A stretch of 64,000 bases of DNA, taken from the NCBI RefSeq assembly GCF_902833145.1, contig NZ_CADFEN010000006.1:62001-126000 (forward strand), given 5' to 3'. The DNA is from Burkholderia sp. BCC0506 (GTDB lineage Bacteria > Pseudomonadota > Gammaproteobacteria > Burkholderiales > Burkholderiaceae). The notes beneath the pieces were generated by a model, which saw only the letters and a program-made list of their open reading frames with translations, did not search any database and had not been told where the DNA came from. Of the stretch, positions 12,277 to 21,122 are shown in pieces (positions within the stretch are counted from its first letter, which is position 1; every line of letters starts with the position of its first letter). The translations under genes were made by a program, and so were the position numbers.

Positions 12277-13317
12277 TCAGTGCGTTTCGGTGACTTTGTT
12301 CAGGTGGCGCGGCGTGTCGGGATTGCGGCCGCGCGCGACGGCGAGATCCGCCGCCATCACGTAGAACGAAAGAATGGCGGCGATCGGGTCGAGCGCCGAA
12401 TGGGCGGACTGCGCGAGCGGCAGCACGGTGCCCGATACGCCGGGCGTCGATACGCCGGGCGTGCCGGCGGGCGCCGCGAGCAGCACGGCGGCGCCGCGTG
12501 CGCGCATGTCGTGCGCGAGCTGCAACAGCCCGGCCTGTTCCGGCCCCGGCGGCGCGAACACGAGCAGCGGATAGTCGCGGTCGATCAGCTCCATCGGGCC
12601 GTGGCGGACTTCCGCGCTCGAGAACGCCTCGGCCTGGATACCGGACGTTTCCTTCAGCTTCAGCGCGGCTTCCTGCGCGATCGCGAGGCCCAGGCCGCGG
12701 CCGATCACGATCATCCGCTCGACGCCCGCGAGCGCCGCGACGGCCGGCGACCAGTCGAGCCGGCCGGCCTGCGCGAGCACGTCGGGCAGCCCGCGCAGCG
12801 CGGTCACCAGCGCGGCGTCGCGCTGCCAGTACGCGACGATCTGCGCGGACAGCGACAGCATCGCGATGTAGCTCTTGGTCGCGGCGACCGACAGTTCGGG
12901 GCCGGCCAAAAGCGGCAACTGGTGTTCGCACGCGTCGGCGAGCGGCGACGGCAGCACGTTCACGGCGGCGACGGTGCGCGCGCCGGCTTCGCGCAGCGCG
13001 GCCATCGTGTTGACGAGATCGGGGCTCTTGCCCGACTGGGAGAACGCGAGCGCGAGCTGGTCCTGCACCTTCAGCGGCGCCTGCTGCAGCGTCGCGACCG
13101 ACATCGGCAGCGACGCGACCGGCACGCCGAGGCGGCTCATCGTCAGGCTCGCGAAATAGCTGGCGGCGTGATCCGAGCTGCCGCGCGCGACCGTCAGCGC
13201 GACGGCCGGCGGGTGATCGAGCAATTGGCCGGCGAGCGCTTCGACGCGCGTGGTGTCGGCGATCTGCGCGGCGACGACCTGGGCGGACTCGCGCGCTTCC
13301 TTAAGCATATTCGACAA
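12277..13317 (-). CDS. SIS-domain glucosamine-6-phosphate deaminase (NagB-II type)
   Basis: Probable conversion of glucosamine-6-phosphate to fructose-6-phosphate and ammonia. The 346-residue protein has two SIS sugar-isomerase domains (ARGSSDHAASYF..SQSGKSPD and VIGRGLGLAIAQEAALKLKE). It resembles the isomerase half of GlmS but has no glutaminase domain, as in NagB-II deaminases. Its place between nagA and the PTS genes, with no classical nagB nearby, supports this role. The TTG at 13317 is favoured because AAGGAG lies 6 bases upstream; an ATG at 13308 is poorly spaced. It overlaps the nagA end by 17 bases. A 15-bp tandem duplication (12434-12463) doubles TPGVS near the C-terminus. Confidence 0.85.
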   Translation of the reverse strand: MSNMLKEARESAQVVAAQIADTTRVEALAGQLLDHPPAVALTVARGSSDHAASYFASLTMSRLGVPVASLPMSVATLQQAPLKVQDQLALAFSQSGKSPDLVNTMAALREAGARTVAAVNVLPSPLADACEHQLPLLAGPELSVAATKSYIAMLSLSAQIVAYWQRDAALVTALRGLPDVLAQAGRLDWSPAVAALAGVERMIVIGRGLGLAIAQEAALKLKETSGIQAEAFSSAEVRHGPMELIDRDYPLLVFAPPGPEQAGLLQLAHDMRARGAAVLLAAPAGTPGVSTPGVSGTVLPLAQSAHSALDPIAAILSFYVMAADLAVARGRNPDTPRHLNKVTETH

Positions 13318-14404
13318 TCGATTCTCCTTCGACGTAGGTCGCGGTGAGGTTCAGGTCGCGATCGAACACCGCGAGGTCGGCCCATGCGCCGCGCTCGAGG
13401 CGGCCGCGATCGGCGATGCCGAGGTAGTCGGCCGCATAGCGCGACATCCGGTTCGACACGTCGGCGATCGGCAGGCCGAGCGACACGAGGTTGCGCAACG
13501 CCTGGTCCATCGTCAGCGTGCTGCCGGCGAGCGTGCCGTCGGCGAGCCGCACGCCGCCGAGGCACTTGGTGACGTGCTGGCTGCCGAGCCGGTATTCGCC
13601 GTCGGGCATGCCGGTGGCCGACGTGCTGTCGGTCACGACGTACAGGCGCGGAATCGCGCGCAGCGCCGCACGGATCGCGCCCGGGTGGACGTGCAGCAGA
13701 TCGGGGATGATTTCCGCGTATTCGGCGTGCGCGAGCGCCGCACCGACGAGGCCCGGGTTGCGGTGATGCAGCGGCGACATCGCGTTGAACAGGTGCGTGA
13801 AACCGCACGCGCCATGCTTGAGCGCGGCGACCGCGTCGTCGTAGGTCGCGAGCGAATGGCCGAGCTGCACGCGCACGCCGCGCGCGGCCATCTCGCCGAT
13901 GATCTCGATGTGGCCCGCGATTTCCGGCGCGAGCGTGACGACGCGGATCGGCGCGATCGACAGGTACTTCAGCACCTCGTCGAGCACGGCCGACACGGCC
14001 GCGTCGGGCTGCGCGCCGAGCTTGCCGGGGTTGATGTACGGTCCTTCCAGATGCACGCCGAGCACGCGCGCGCCGCCCGGCGTGCGGGTGCGCGCGACGG
14101 TGCCGAGGTGCGCGACGACGTCCATCAGCTCGTCGCGCGGCGCGGTCATCGTCGTCGCGAGCAGGCTCGTCGTACCGAATTGCGCGTGCGTGCGGACGAT
14201 CGTTTCGATCGCGTCGCCGCCTTCCATCACGTCGGCGCCGCCGCCGCCATGCACGTGCAGGTCGATGAAGCCGGGCAGGATGTACGGCGCGTCGTTCTGC
14301 GCGGGATCGACGGGCGTGCCGTCGAGCGTGGTGATGCGGCCGTTCTCGCTATCGAGCGAACCGAGAATCCAGCCGTCGGGGGTGAGGATGTTGCCAGTCA
14401 GCAT
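13301..14404 (-). CDS. nagA: N-acetylglucosamine-6-phosphate deacetylase
   Basis: Removes the acetyl group from GlcNAc-6-phosphate delivered by NagE, giving glucosamine-6-phosphate for the next enzyme in the operon. The 367-residue amidohydrolase has the metal-binding H-V-H of PGFIDLHVHGGGG and the catalytic-site HLEGPYI. Further conserved signatures are QLGHSLA and GFTHLFNAMSPLHHR, and the catalytic Asp is in VVTDSTSATGMPDG. I chose the ATG at 14404 (MLTGNILTPDG), which has AAGAGA upstream and matches the usual N-terminus. An ATG 33 bases further upstream has no ribosome binding site. Confidence 0.94.
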   Translation of the reverse strand: MLTGNILTPDGWILGSLDSENGRITTLDGTPVDPAQNDAPYILPGFIDLHVHGGGGADVMEGGDAIETIVRTHAQFGTTSLLATTMTAPRDELMDVVAHLGTVARTRTPGGARVLGVHLEGPYINPGKLGAQPDAAVSAVLDEVLKYLSIAPIRVVTLAPEIAGHIEIIGEMAARGVRVQLGHSLATYDDAVAALKHGACGFTHLFNAMSPLHHRNPGLVGAALAHAEYAEIIPDLLHVHPGAIRAALRAIPRLYVVTDSTSATGMPDGEYRLGSQHVTKCLGGVRLADGTLAGSTLTMDQALRNLVSLGLPIADVSNRMSRYAADYLGIADRGRLERGAWADLAVFDRDLNLTATYVEGESIVEYA

Positions 14405-14526
14405 GACGTTCTCTTGATGATCGGGTGACGCGGGCATCCGCGTCGTGATGTGCCAATCCGTTGCGATTCATTGCACGCGATTGCGTTCCGTCGCGATCGC
14501 GCGCGATGCGCGGGCAGTCTCGCGCG

Positions 14527-15261
14527 TCAGCGTTTCAGTTCGGCGACGAAGTCGTAATAGTCGTCGCGGCAATACGTTTCGGTCACCTCGATCGCGCGCT
14601 GGTCGGCGCCGTAGCCGATGCGCGTGATCACGAGGAGCGCCGAGCCCGGCTTCACCGCCATCCATTTCGCGATCGCATGCGTCGCGTTCGCCGCGCGAAA
14701 GTGCTGCAGCGCGCGCACGACGGTCATGCCGCGCGTCTCGAGGTATTCGTACAGCGACGCGCCGAGCGCCTGCGGATCGGGCACCACCGCGGCCGGCAGC
14801 GTCGAATGCTCGACCGCCATCACGATGCCGTCCGCGCGGCGCAGCCGTTCGAGCCGCGCCACCGTCGCGCCGGGCGCGAGGCCGAGACGCGTGAGCTCGT
14901 CGCGGGTCGCGGCGCGCAGCGTGCGCGACAGCCACACCGAATCGGGCACGAAGCCGCGCTGCCGCATCTTCGCGGTGAAGCCGACGAGCCGCGACAGCGG
15001 ATCGGCGACGCGCGGCGTGATGAAGCTGCCGGCCCCGCGCGCCCGCTTGATCAGGCCCTGCTCGACCAGCAGCGCGAGCGCGCGACGCGCGGTGATCCGC
15101 GACACGCCGACCGACCCCGACAGCAACCGCTCCGACGGCAGCGCCTCGCCGGCCCGCCACGCGCCGGCGTGGATCGCGCTCGCCAGATTGCGGGCGAGCT
15201 GCAGATAGAGCGGCGTGTCGTCGAGGGGATCGGGCGCCAGTTCGGACCAGCCGGTTTCCAT
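14527..15261 (-). CDS. nagR: GntR/HutC-family repressor of the nag genes
   Basis: A 244-residue transcription factor. An N-terminal winged helix-turn-helix (about residues 18-82, with PSERLLSGSVGVSRITARRALALL as recognition region) is followed by a UTRA effector domain (about 100-240). HutC-type regulators of this kind next to nagA and PTS genes (NagR, NagQ, DasR) sense GlcNAc-6-P or glucosamine-6-P. GGAGG lies 4-8 bases before the ATG. Its own promoter is overlapped by a perfect palindrome containing the TGGTAT motif, so it is probably autoregulated. The gene leads the minus-strand nag cluster, 122 bases before nagA. Confidence 0.88.
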   Translation of the reverse strand: METGWSELAPDPLDDTPLYLQLARNLASAIHAGAWRAGEALPSERLLSGSVGVSRITARRALALLVEQGLIKRARGAGSFITPRVADPLSRLVGFTAKMRQRGFVPDSVWLSRTLRAATRDELTRLGLAPGATVARLERLRRADGIVMAVEHSTLPAAVVPDPQALGASLYEYLETRGMTVVRALQHFRAANATHAIAKWMAVKPGSALLVITRIGYGADQRAIEVTETYCRDDYYDFVAELKR

Positions 15262-15309
15262 GTGCCTCCGGGTGTCGGACGACGGCTCGAGGCCGCCGAA
15301 GTTGAACGC

Positions 15310-15337
15310 ATTATATAACCACCATAATACCAGTCAA
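15310..15337 (-). promoter_or_regulatory. Sigma-70 promoter of nagR
   Basis: On the minus strand TTGACT (15337-15332), a 16-base spacer and a perfect TATAAT (15315-15310) form a strong promoter about 50 bases before the nagR start. The -35 box sits inside the palindromic operator. Confidence 0.8.
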
Positions 15338-15350
15338 CGAACTGGTATTA
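15325..15350. promoter_or_regulatory. Palindromic operator overlapping the nagR promoter
   Basis: TAATACCAGT-N6-ACTGGTATTA is a perfect 10-bp inverted repeat covering the -35 box of nagR. Two more TGGTAT copies lie at 15448-15453 and 15534-15539, and two ATACCA copies precede nahA. The rest of the 312-base region between nagR and dnaE2 shows no gene. NagR binding is inferred from position and recurrence. Confidence 0.72.
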
Positions 15351-15573
15351 GCGCGACGCAAATCGCCGGAAGCCTTGTGCGGCAAGCGTTTTAGTATCGG
15401 CAAAGCCTTTGTTTACAACGCAGTTCGGGATAGGGATTTACCCGAGGTGGTATGCAGGGGGACAGTTCCAGTGCGTGGACCGGCCGGGTTTCCGGCACGA
15501 ATATGAGACCAGAATAGAACCAATTTGGCTGACTGGTATGCATTGACGACAGAGCGCCGGTGCGACGCGCGGA

Positions 15574-18500
15574 TCAGTGGAATTCGCGGCTCGACGTGTG
15601 CAGACCGCCGAGCAGCGGCGTCAGATCCTCGAAATGCTGCGCGACGAGGTGCCGCACGTCGCTCACGACCTGCCACACGCCAGACGCCGCGAGCAGCCGC
15701 GAATCGAGCGTTTCGCGGCGTTGCCGCGCGAGCAGCTCGGGCCGCACGATCACGTTCACGCAGCCCGTTTCGTCTTCGAGCGTCATGAACATCACGCCTT
15801 TCGCGGTGCCCGGCATCTGTCGCGCGATCACGAGCCCGCATGCGCGCGCGAGCCTGCCGTCGGGACGGTCGCGCAGCTCGGCCGCGGACGACAGCTGCTG
15901 CGCGCGCAACGCGGGCCGCAGCAGCGCGACCGGGTGGCGGTTCAGCGTGAGGCCGGTGGTGTGATAGTCGGCGCGGATGTCGTCGGCTTCCGACGGCGCG
16001 CCGAGCGCGGGCGACTCCGCTTCGTCGATCGGCGCGGCGGCGAGCAGGTCGCGTTCGGGCGCCGCGGCGACGGCCTGCCACAGCGCATCGCGGCGATGGC
16101 CGGCGAGCGTCGCGAGCGCGTTCGCGGCGGCGAGCGCTTCGAGATCGCGGCGTTCGAGCTGCGCGCGGCGCGCGAGGCTGTCGACGTTGTCGAACGGGCC
16201 GGCGGTGCGCGCGGCTTCGATGCGGCGCGCGGCGGCTTCGCCCAGGCCGCGCACGAGCGACAGGCCGAGCCGCACGGCCGGCTGACCGTGTGGGGGCGGC
16301 TGGCCGGGCAGCGCTTCGAGCGCGGCTTCCCAGGTGCTTTGCGTCACGTCGATCGGCAGGACCTGCACGCCGTGGCGCTTCGCATCCTGCACGAGCTGCG
16401 ACGGCGGATAGAACCCCATCGGCTGGCTGTTCAACAGCGCGGCGAGAAAGATCGCCGGTTCGTGGCATTTGAGCCAGCTGCTCGCATAGGCGAGTTTCGC
16501 GAAGCTGGCCGCGTGGCTTTCGGGAAAACCGTATTCGCCGAAGCCCTTGATCTGCTCGAAGATCTGCTCGGCGAATTCGCGTGTGTAGTTGCGCTCGAGC
16601 ATGCCGTCGACGATCTTGCCGTAATACTTCTCGAGGTTGCCCTTGCGTTTCCACGCGGCCATTGCCCGCCGCAACGCGTCGGCCTCGCCAGGCGTGAAGC
16701 CCGCCGCGACGATCGCGATCTGCATCACCTGTTCCTGGAAGATCGGCACGCCGAGCGTGCGTTCGAGCACAGCCTTGAGCGCGTCGCTCGGATACGTGAC
16801 CTCGCCCTCCTCTTCGCCGGCCACGATCCTGCGCCGCTGCAGATACGGATGCACCGCGCCGCCCTGAATCGGCCCGGGTCGCACGATCGATACCTGGACG
16901 ACGAGATCGTAGTAGTTGCGCGGCTTCAGCCGCGGCAGCATCGACATCTGCGCCCGCGATTCGATCTGGAACACGCCGACCGTATCGGCCCGGCAGATCA
17001 TGTCGTAAGTGGCTTTGTCATCCTGCGGAATGTGTTTCAGCGTGAACGGTTCGCCGTCCTTCTCGGGCCCGCGCCACGCGGTGCGCAGGTCGAACGCGCG
17101 ATGCAGCGCCGACAGCATGCCGAGCGCGAGCACGTCGACCTTCATCAGCCCGAGCGCCTCGAGATCGTCCTTGTCCCACTGGATCACGCGCCGCCCGTCC
17201 ATCGCCGCATTTTCGACCGGCACGAGCCGTGTGAGCTTGCCGCGGCTGATCACGAAGCCGCCCGAATGCTGCGACAGGTGGCGCGGAAAATTGAGCAAGC
17301 GCCCCGCCAGTTCGGCCCATGTGCGAATCAGCGGCGTTTCGGGATCGAGCCCGGTCGACGCGAATTGCCGCAGCAGATCGCGGCTGCCGTCGAACCAGCG
17401 GTGCCCCTTCGCGACGCGATCGACCAGCATCGGATCGACGCCGAGCGCCTTGCCGGTCTCGCGCAGCACGCCGCGCGGGCGATACGTCGAGACGGCGGCC
17501 GCGAGCGCGGCGCGGTCCTCGCCGTATTTTTCGTAGATATGCTGGATCACTTCTTCGCGGCGCTGATGCTCGAAGTCGACGTCGATATCGGGCGGCTCGC
17601 CGCGTTCCTCGCTGATGAAACGCTCGAACAGCATCGTGCTTTGGTCGGGATCGACCTCGGTGATGCCGAGGCAATAGCAGACGACCGAATTTGCGGCCGA
17701 GCCGCGGCCCTGGCACAGGATGTTCTGGCTGCGCGCGTATTTGACGATGTCGTAGACGGTCAGGAAGAACGGCTCGTAGCTCAGCCGGGCGATCAGGTCG
17801 AGTTCATGGCGGATCTGCTTGTCTACCTTTTCCGGGATGCCGTTCGGATAACGGTCGGCCGCGCCGGCGAAGGTTTCCCGTTCCAGATAGCGCGCCGGCG
17901 TGAGCCCCTTCGGCACGATCTCGTCGGGATACTCGTAGCGCAGCTTGCCGAGATCGAAATCGCACGCATCGAGAATCGCGCAGGTCTCCGCGATCTCGCC
18001 CGGCGAAAACAACTTCGCGATCCGCCCGCGCGCACGCAGATGCTGCTCCGCATTCGGCGCGAGCGCATAGCCGCACTCGGCGACCGGCATCCCGACGCGA
18101 ATCGCCGTCATCACGTCCTGCAACGGTTTGCATGAGCGCTTATGCATCGTCACGTCGCCGAGCGCGACGATGCGCACGCCGCGCCGTTTGCCGGCCGCAC
18201 GAATCTCGTCGCGCTGCACGCCGTCGAGCGCGCGCTGCAACTGCACGAGCCCGAGCCGCGCGCGCTCGCCGAACGTCGCGCGAAACCACGCGACCTGTGC
18301 GTCGAGCACATCTGCCCGCACCGGGTACGCGGGCACGAGGATCGCGAAGCAGTCGGGCATCCCGCGCAGATGAGCGAATTTCTCAGGCGGCCTCGACAAC
18401 ATTCGCGACGTCAGCCGGTACGTGCCCTTCGGCGCCTCCATCCGCCGCCACGAAATCAGCTCGGAAAGATTGCCGTACCCTTCGCGGTTCTGCGCGAGCA

Positions 18501-18789
18501 ACACGAGCCCGAACGCACCGGGGCCCGGGTCGTGGCCGGGCGCGACGTCATCCGGCGTGACGTCGAAATACGAACCGATGACGAGCGGCAGCCCTTTCTC
18601 TTGCGCGGCGACATGCATGCGCGGCGCGCCGGCGAGCGAGCATTCGTCGGTGATCGCGATCCCGCGATAGCCGAGCTCCGCCGCGCGCTCGACCAGTTCC
18701 TCCGCATGCGACGCGCCATGCAGGAATGAGAAATTCGAGCGGCAGAACAACTCCGCGTAATCGGGCAGCAAACTGACTTCCGCGACCAT
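15574..18789 (-). CDS. dnaE2: Error-prone DNA polymerase ImuC/DnaE2
   Basis: Translesion polymerase of the DNA-damage mutasome. The 1071-residue C-family polymerase alpha homologue has an N-terminal PHP domain (from YAELFCRSNFSFLHGASH). The catalytic aspartates are in DIDVD at residues 401-405, the same numbering as E. coli DnaE. The fingers and tandem HhH region follow (GLGEAAARRIEAAR), and a C-terminal OB fold lies at about 975-1010. Its length, shorter than replicative DnaE (about 1160), and its place behind imuA and imuB identify it as DnaE2. It starts 6 bases after the imuB stop. Confidence 0.96.
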   Translation of the reverse strand: MVAEVSLLPDYAELFCRSNFSFLHGASHAEELVERAAELGYRGIAITDECSLAGAPRMHVAAQEKGLPLVIGSYFDVTPDDVAPGHDPGPGAFGLVLLAQNREGYGNLSELISWRRMEAPKGTYRLTSRMLSRPPEKFAHLRGMPDCFAILVPAYPVRADVLDAQVAWFRATFGERARLGLVQLQRALDGVQRDEIRAAGKRRGVRIVALGDVTMHKRSCKPLQDVMTAIRVGMPVAECGYALAPNAEQHLRARGRIAKLFSPGEIAETCAILDACDFDLGKLRYEYPDEIVPKGLTPARYLERETFAGAADRYPNGIPEKVDKQIRHELDLIARLSYEPFFLTVYDIVKYARSQNILCQGRGSAANSVVCYCLGITEVDPDQSTMLFERFISEERGEPPDIDVDFEHQRREEVIQHIYEKYGEDRAALAAAVSTYRPRGVLRETGKALGVDPMLVDRVAKGHRWFDGSRDLLRQFASTGLDPETPLIRTWAELAGRLLNFPRHLSQHSGGFVISRGKLTRLVPVENAAMDGRRVIQWDKDDLEALGLMKVDVLALGMLSALHRAFDLRTAWRGPEKDGEPFTLKHIPQDDKATYDMICRADTVGVFQIESRAQMSMLPRLKPRNYYDLVVQVSIVRPGPIQGGAVHPYLQRRRIVAGEEEGEVTYPSDALKAVLERTLGVPIFQEQVMQIAIVAAGFTPGEADALRRAMAAWKRKGNLEKYYGKIVDGMLERNYTREFAEQIFEQIKGFGEYGFPESHAASFAKLAYASSWLKCHEPAIFLAALLNSQPMGFYPPSQLVQDAKRHGVQVLPIDVTQSTWEAALEALPGQPPPHGQPAVRLGLSLVRGLGEAAARRIEAARTAGPFDNVDSLARRAQLERRDLEALAAANALATLAGHRRDALWQAVAAAPERDLLAAAPIDEAESPALGAPSEADDIRADYHTTGLTLNRHPVALLRPALRAQQLSSAAELRDRPDGRLARACGLVIARQMPGTAKGVMFMTLEDETGCVNVIVRPELLARQRRETLDSRLLAASGVWQVVSDVRHLVAQHFEDLTPLLGGLHTSSREFH

Positions 18790-18795
18790 CTTCGT

Positions 18796-20274
18796 TCACC
18801 CGAACAGGCCGTGCAGGAACCAGTGCGGCTCGGTCTCGCTCCCCGACCGCTCCCTGAACACCCAATAGCACGCGCCCTCTTCGTCCTGCGCGACGTGGTA
18901 ATCGCGTACGGCGAGCTGCCCGTCGAACCACCCGGCTTCGATCCGCTCGGCCGACGACATCATCCGGAGCGGCGTATGAAATACCGGCCGGTTCTCGCGC
19001 ATCAGCAACGGCAGCGGCTCGGCGAGCAGCCACGCGGGGCGCGGCGGCGCGGCGGGTGAAACGGCGGCCGGCTTGCCCGCTTGCGCATCGAGCGGCAACC
19101 AGCGGTTCGCAGCCTCGGGCCGGTAATCGGCGACCGGCGCCGCGCGCAGCACGTTGTCCGCGCCCAGCCGCGCGACCAGCAGCTCGAACAGCCGCTCGCG
19201 GGTTTCCCGCGTACCGCCCGGCTCGGGAAAAAGATCGTCGGCCGGCGGCGCGACCGATTCGACGCGCGTGGCCTTCAGCCGCACCGCGATCACCGCGGCC
19301 GGCAGCTCGACGCGCGCAAGCCGTTCGCCGAGCAGCCGCATGAAATGCCCCTCGTCGCGCACGGGCGCGGCGAACGCGAGCTCGAGCGGGGTCGGCGGCA
19401 CGGCCTGACGGCCGCGCTCGTGCTCGAGATCGAACGTCATCGCGGCCAGCGACAGGTGCCGCGCGGCCAGCCAGCCGCACAGCTGCACGACGAGCCGCCG
19501 CGCCGCGAACAGCACGGCTTGCGCGTATTCGACGCGCTCCGGCAATTCGAGCCGCACGTCGAACACGGGCGGCACCGCCATCCACGCGAGCGGCTCGATC
19601 GCTTCGCCGTACGCACGATCGAGCGCGGCCAGCAACGCGGGGCCGCAGCGCCGCTGCAACCCCGCGCGCGGCAGGCGGCGCAGATCGGCGAGCGTGTGGC
19701 AGCCGAGGCCGTCGAACCAGCCTGCATACGGACGCGCATCGGGCAACAGCACGCAGGGCAGCCGGTCGAGCGCGCGGACGAGCGAGCGCTGGCGCGCGAC
19801 GCGGCGCCGCCGGCGCGATCGCGCCGACGTGCGCGCGAGCAGCCACGCGCCGCGCCCGGTCGGCGCGGCGGACAGGCGCGCCGCATAGCCGAGCGCCGCG
19901 AGCGTCGCGCGCACCTGGCGGCATAGCGACGGCAAGCCGCCGAACAGGCGCAGGCTCGGGCCGACGTCGACGATCAGCGTGGCTTCGTCGTCGAGCGCGA
20001 CGCACGGCGAGAAGCGCAGCAACGCGAGCGCGACCGCGCGCAGCGCATCGGCTTCGCGGGCGGGATCGCGTTCGACGAGCTGCGTGCCCGGTGCGAGCGT
20101 GAGCACGCCGCCGCGCTTCATGCCGGCGCGCACGCCCTGCCGGCGCGCGGCCGCATCGGCGATCAGCACGACACCCTGCTCGAGCACCGCACACCCGGCC
20201 GCTGCGTCAGACGGCGGCGGGGCGCACACGTCGAGCGGCAGGCGCGGCAGATGGATGCCGAGCAAGACGCGCAT
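18796..20274 (-). CDS. imuB: Mutasome protein ImuB (Y-family polymerase homologue)
   Basis: A 492-residue homologue of Y-family polymerases. In the known imuA-imuB-dnaE2 system it acts as a non-catalytic hub that links DnaE2 to the sliding clamp. The fold motifs are recognisable (LLGIHLPRLPLDV at the N-terminus, then EATLIVDVGPSLRLFGG). The metal-binding acidic residues that active DinB proteins carry in these motifs appear missing, as is usual for ImuB. An HhH and little-finger region extends to about residue 350. The long C-terminal tail ends in tryptophan-rich repeats. Its start overlaps imuA by 68 bases, consistent with coupling. Confidence 0.93.
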   Translation of the reverse strand: MRVLLGIHLPRLPLDVCAPPPSDAAAGCAVLEQGVVLIADAAARRQGVRAGMKRGGVLTLAPGTQLVERDPAREADALRAVALALLRFSPCVALDDEATLIVDVGPSLRLFGGLPSLCRQVRATLAALGYAARLSAAPTGRGAWLLARTSARSRRRRRVARQRSLVRALDRLPCVLLPDARPYAGWFDGLGCHTLADLRRLPRAGLQRRCGPALLAALDRAYGEAIEPLAWMAVPPVFDVRLELPERVEYAQAVLFAARRLVVQLCGWLAARHLSLAAMTFDLEHERGRQAVPPTPLELAFAAPVRDEGHFMRLLGERLARVELPAAVIAVRLKATRVESVAPPADDLFPEPGGTRETRERLFELLVARLGADNVLRAAPVADYRPEAANRWLPLDAQAGKPAAVSPAAPPRPAWLLAEPLPLLMRENRPVFHTPLRMMSSAERIEAGWFDGQLAVRDYHVAQDEEGACYWVFRERSGSETEPHWFLHGLFG

Positions 20275-20914
20275 AGCGGCTCTCCACGATGGGCGACGGC
20301 AATTCGAGCACGAGCGGCTCGCTGCGCGCGGGCCCGCGACGCTTGACGATGTCGAGCGACACGCCGCCCGGCACCGGATACAGCGCGACGCGCAGCACGG
20401 CCGGCGACGGCTGCCGCGCGGCCGACAGCGGGCGCAGCATCACGAACAGCGTGTCGCCCGTGCGCGCGGCCGCGAGATGCAGGCGCCGCAGCGCATCGGG
20501 CCGCGCGTCCTGCCAGAGCAGCAGCGCGCCGCAACAGCCGGTCTTGAGCGCCTGCTCGGCGGCCCACAGCGCATCGGTGCGGCTACCGGCGCGCAGCCAC
20601 AGCAGCGTATCGGCCGGCACGCCGAGACTGGCGAGCGCGGTGGCATGCGGCGACTGCGGCGGCGCGACGAGCGCGAGCGGCCGCCGGACGCTGACGCTGC
20701 GGGCGAGCGCGGGCGCGAGCAGCCGCATCTCGCCGCAGCCCGCGTGCGCGGCCAGCAGTTCGACGAGGCCGCCGACCGGCCAGCCGCCGCCCGGCAGCTC
20801 GGCCGACAGCGACGCGAAGCCCGTGTCGATCGTGCGCGGGCCGCCGCGCGCGAGTTGCGAGCCGCGCCAGAGGGACGGATGAAGGGATTCGGGAGCAATG
20901 GAGGATGCGAGCAT
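20207..20914 (-). CDS. imuA: Mutasome protein ImuA (RecA-like)
   Basis: First gene of the SOS mutasome operon; a 235-residue RecA/SulA-like protein that partners ImuB and DnaE2. It opens with a conserved ImuA-type segment (LHPSLWRGSQLA), then TGFASLSAELPGGGWPVGGLVELL, equivalent to the RecA Walker A region but lacking an intact GKT, so ATP binding is doubtful. I chose the ATG at 20914 with GGGTGG upstream. A GTG at 20926 lies only 2 bases from the LexA box and would have no room for a ribosome binding site. It overlaps imuB. Confidence 0.9.
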   Translation of the reverse strand: MLASSIAPESLHPSLWRGSQLARGGPRTIDTGFASLSAELPGGGWPVGGLVELLAAHAGCGEMRLLAPALARSVSVRRPLALVAPPQSPHATALASLGVPADTLLWLRAGSRTDALWAAEQALKTGCCGALLLWQDARPDALRRLHLAAARTGDTLFVMLRPLSAARQPSPAVLRVALYPVPGGVSLDIVKRRGPARSEPLVLELPSPIVESRYARLARHPSAAPAARRVRPAAV

Positions 20915-20928
20915 GACGCCACCCACAA

Positions 20929-20944
20929 CTGTATGGATATACAG
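20929..20944. promoter_or_regulatory. LexA box (SOS operator) of imuA-imuB-dnaE2
   Basis: CTGTATGGATATACAG is a perfect CTGT-N8-ACAG SOS box with an A/T-rich core. On the minus strand a TATACT that could be the -10 hexamer overlaps its upstream end. LexA binding would therefore block the promoter. It ends 15 bases before the chosen imuA ATG. Confidence 0.95.
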
Positions 20945-21122
20945 TATATGGCAATGCGTCCGCGTCGCACAGTACGGGTACGAAACCGGTATTTAGTCGG
21001 ATGAAATGCGGGGCAAGCCCGCGCATCGGGTCCCGATGCAACGACGCACGCGAACCGGATCGCGCGGCCGCTCGGCAAGCGGACCGCCACGATGCCTATC
21101 GCGCCGGTCCGCCCCTCGCCCG

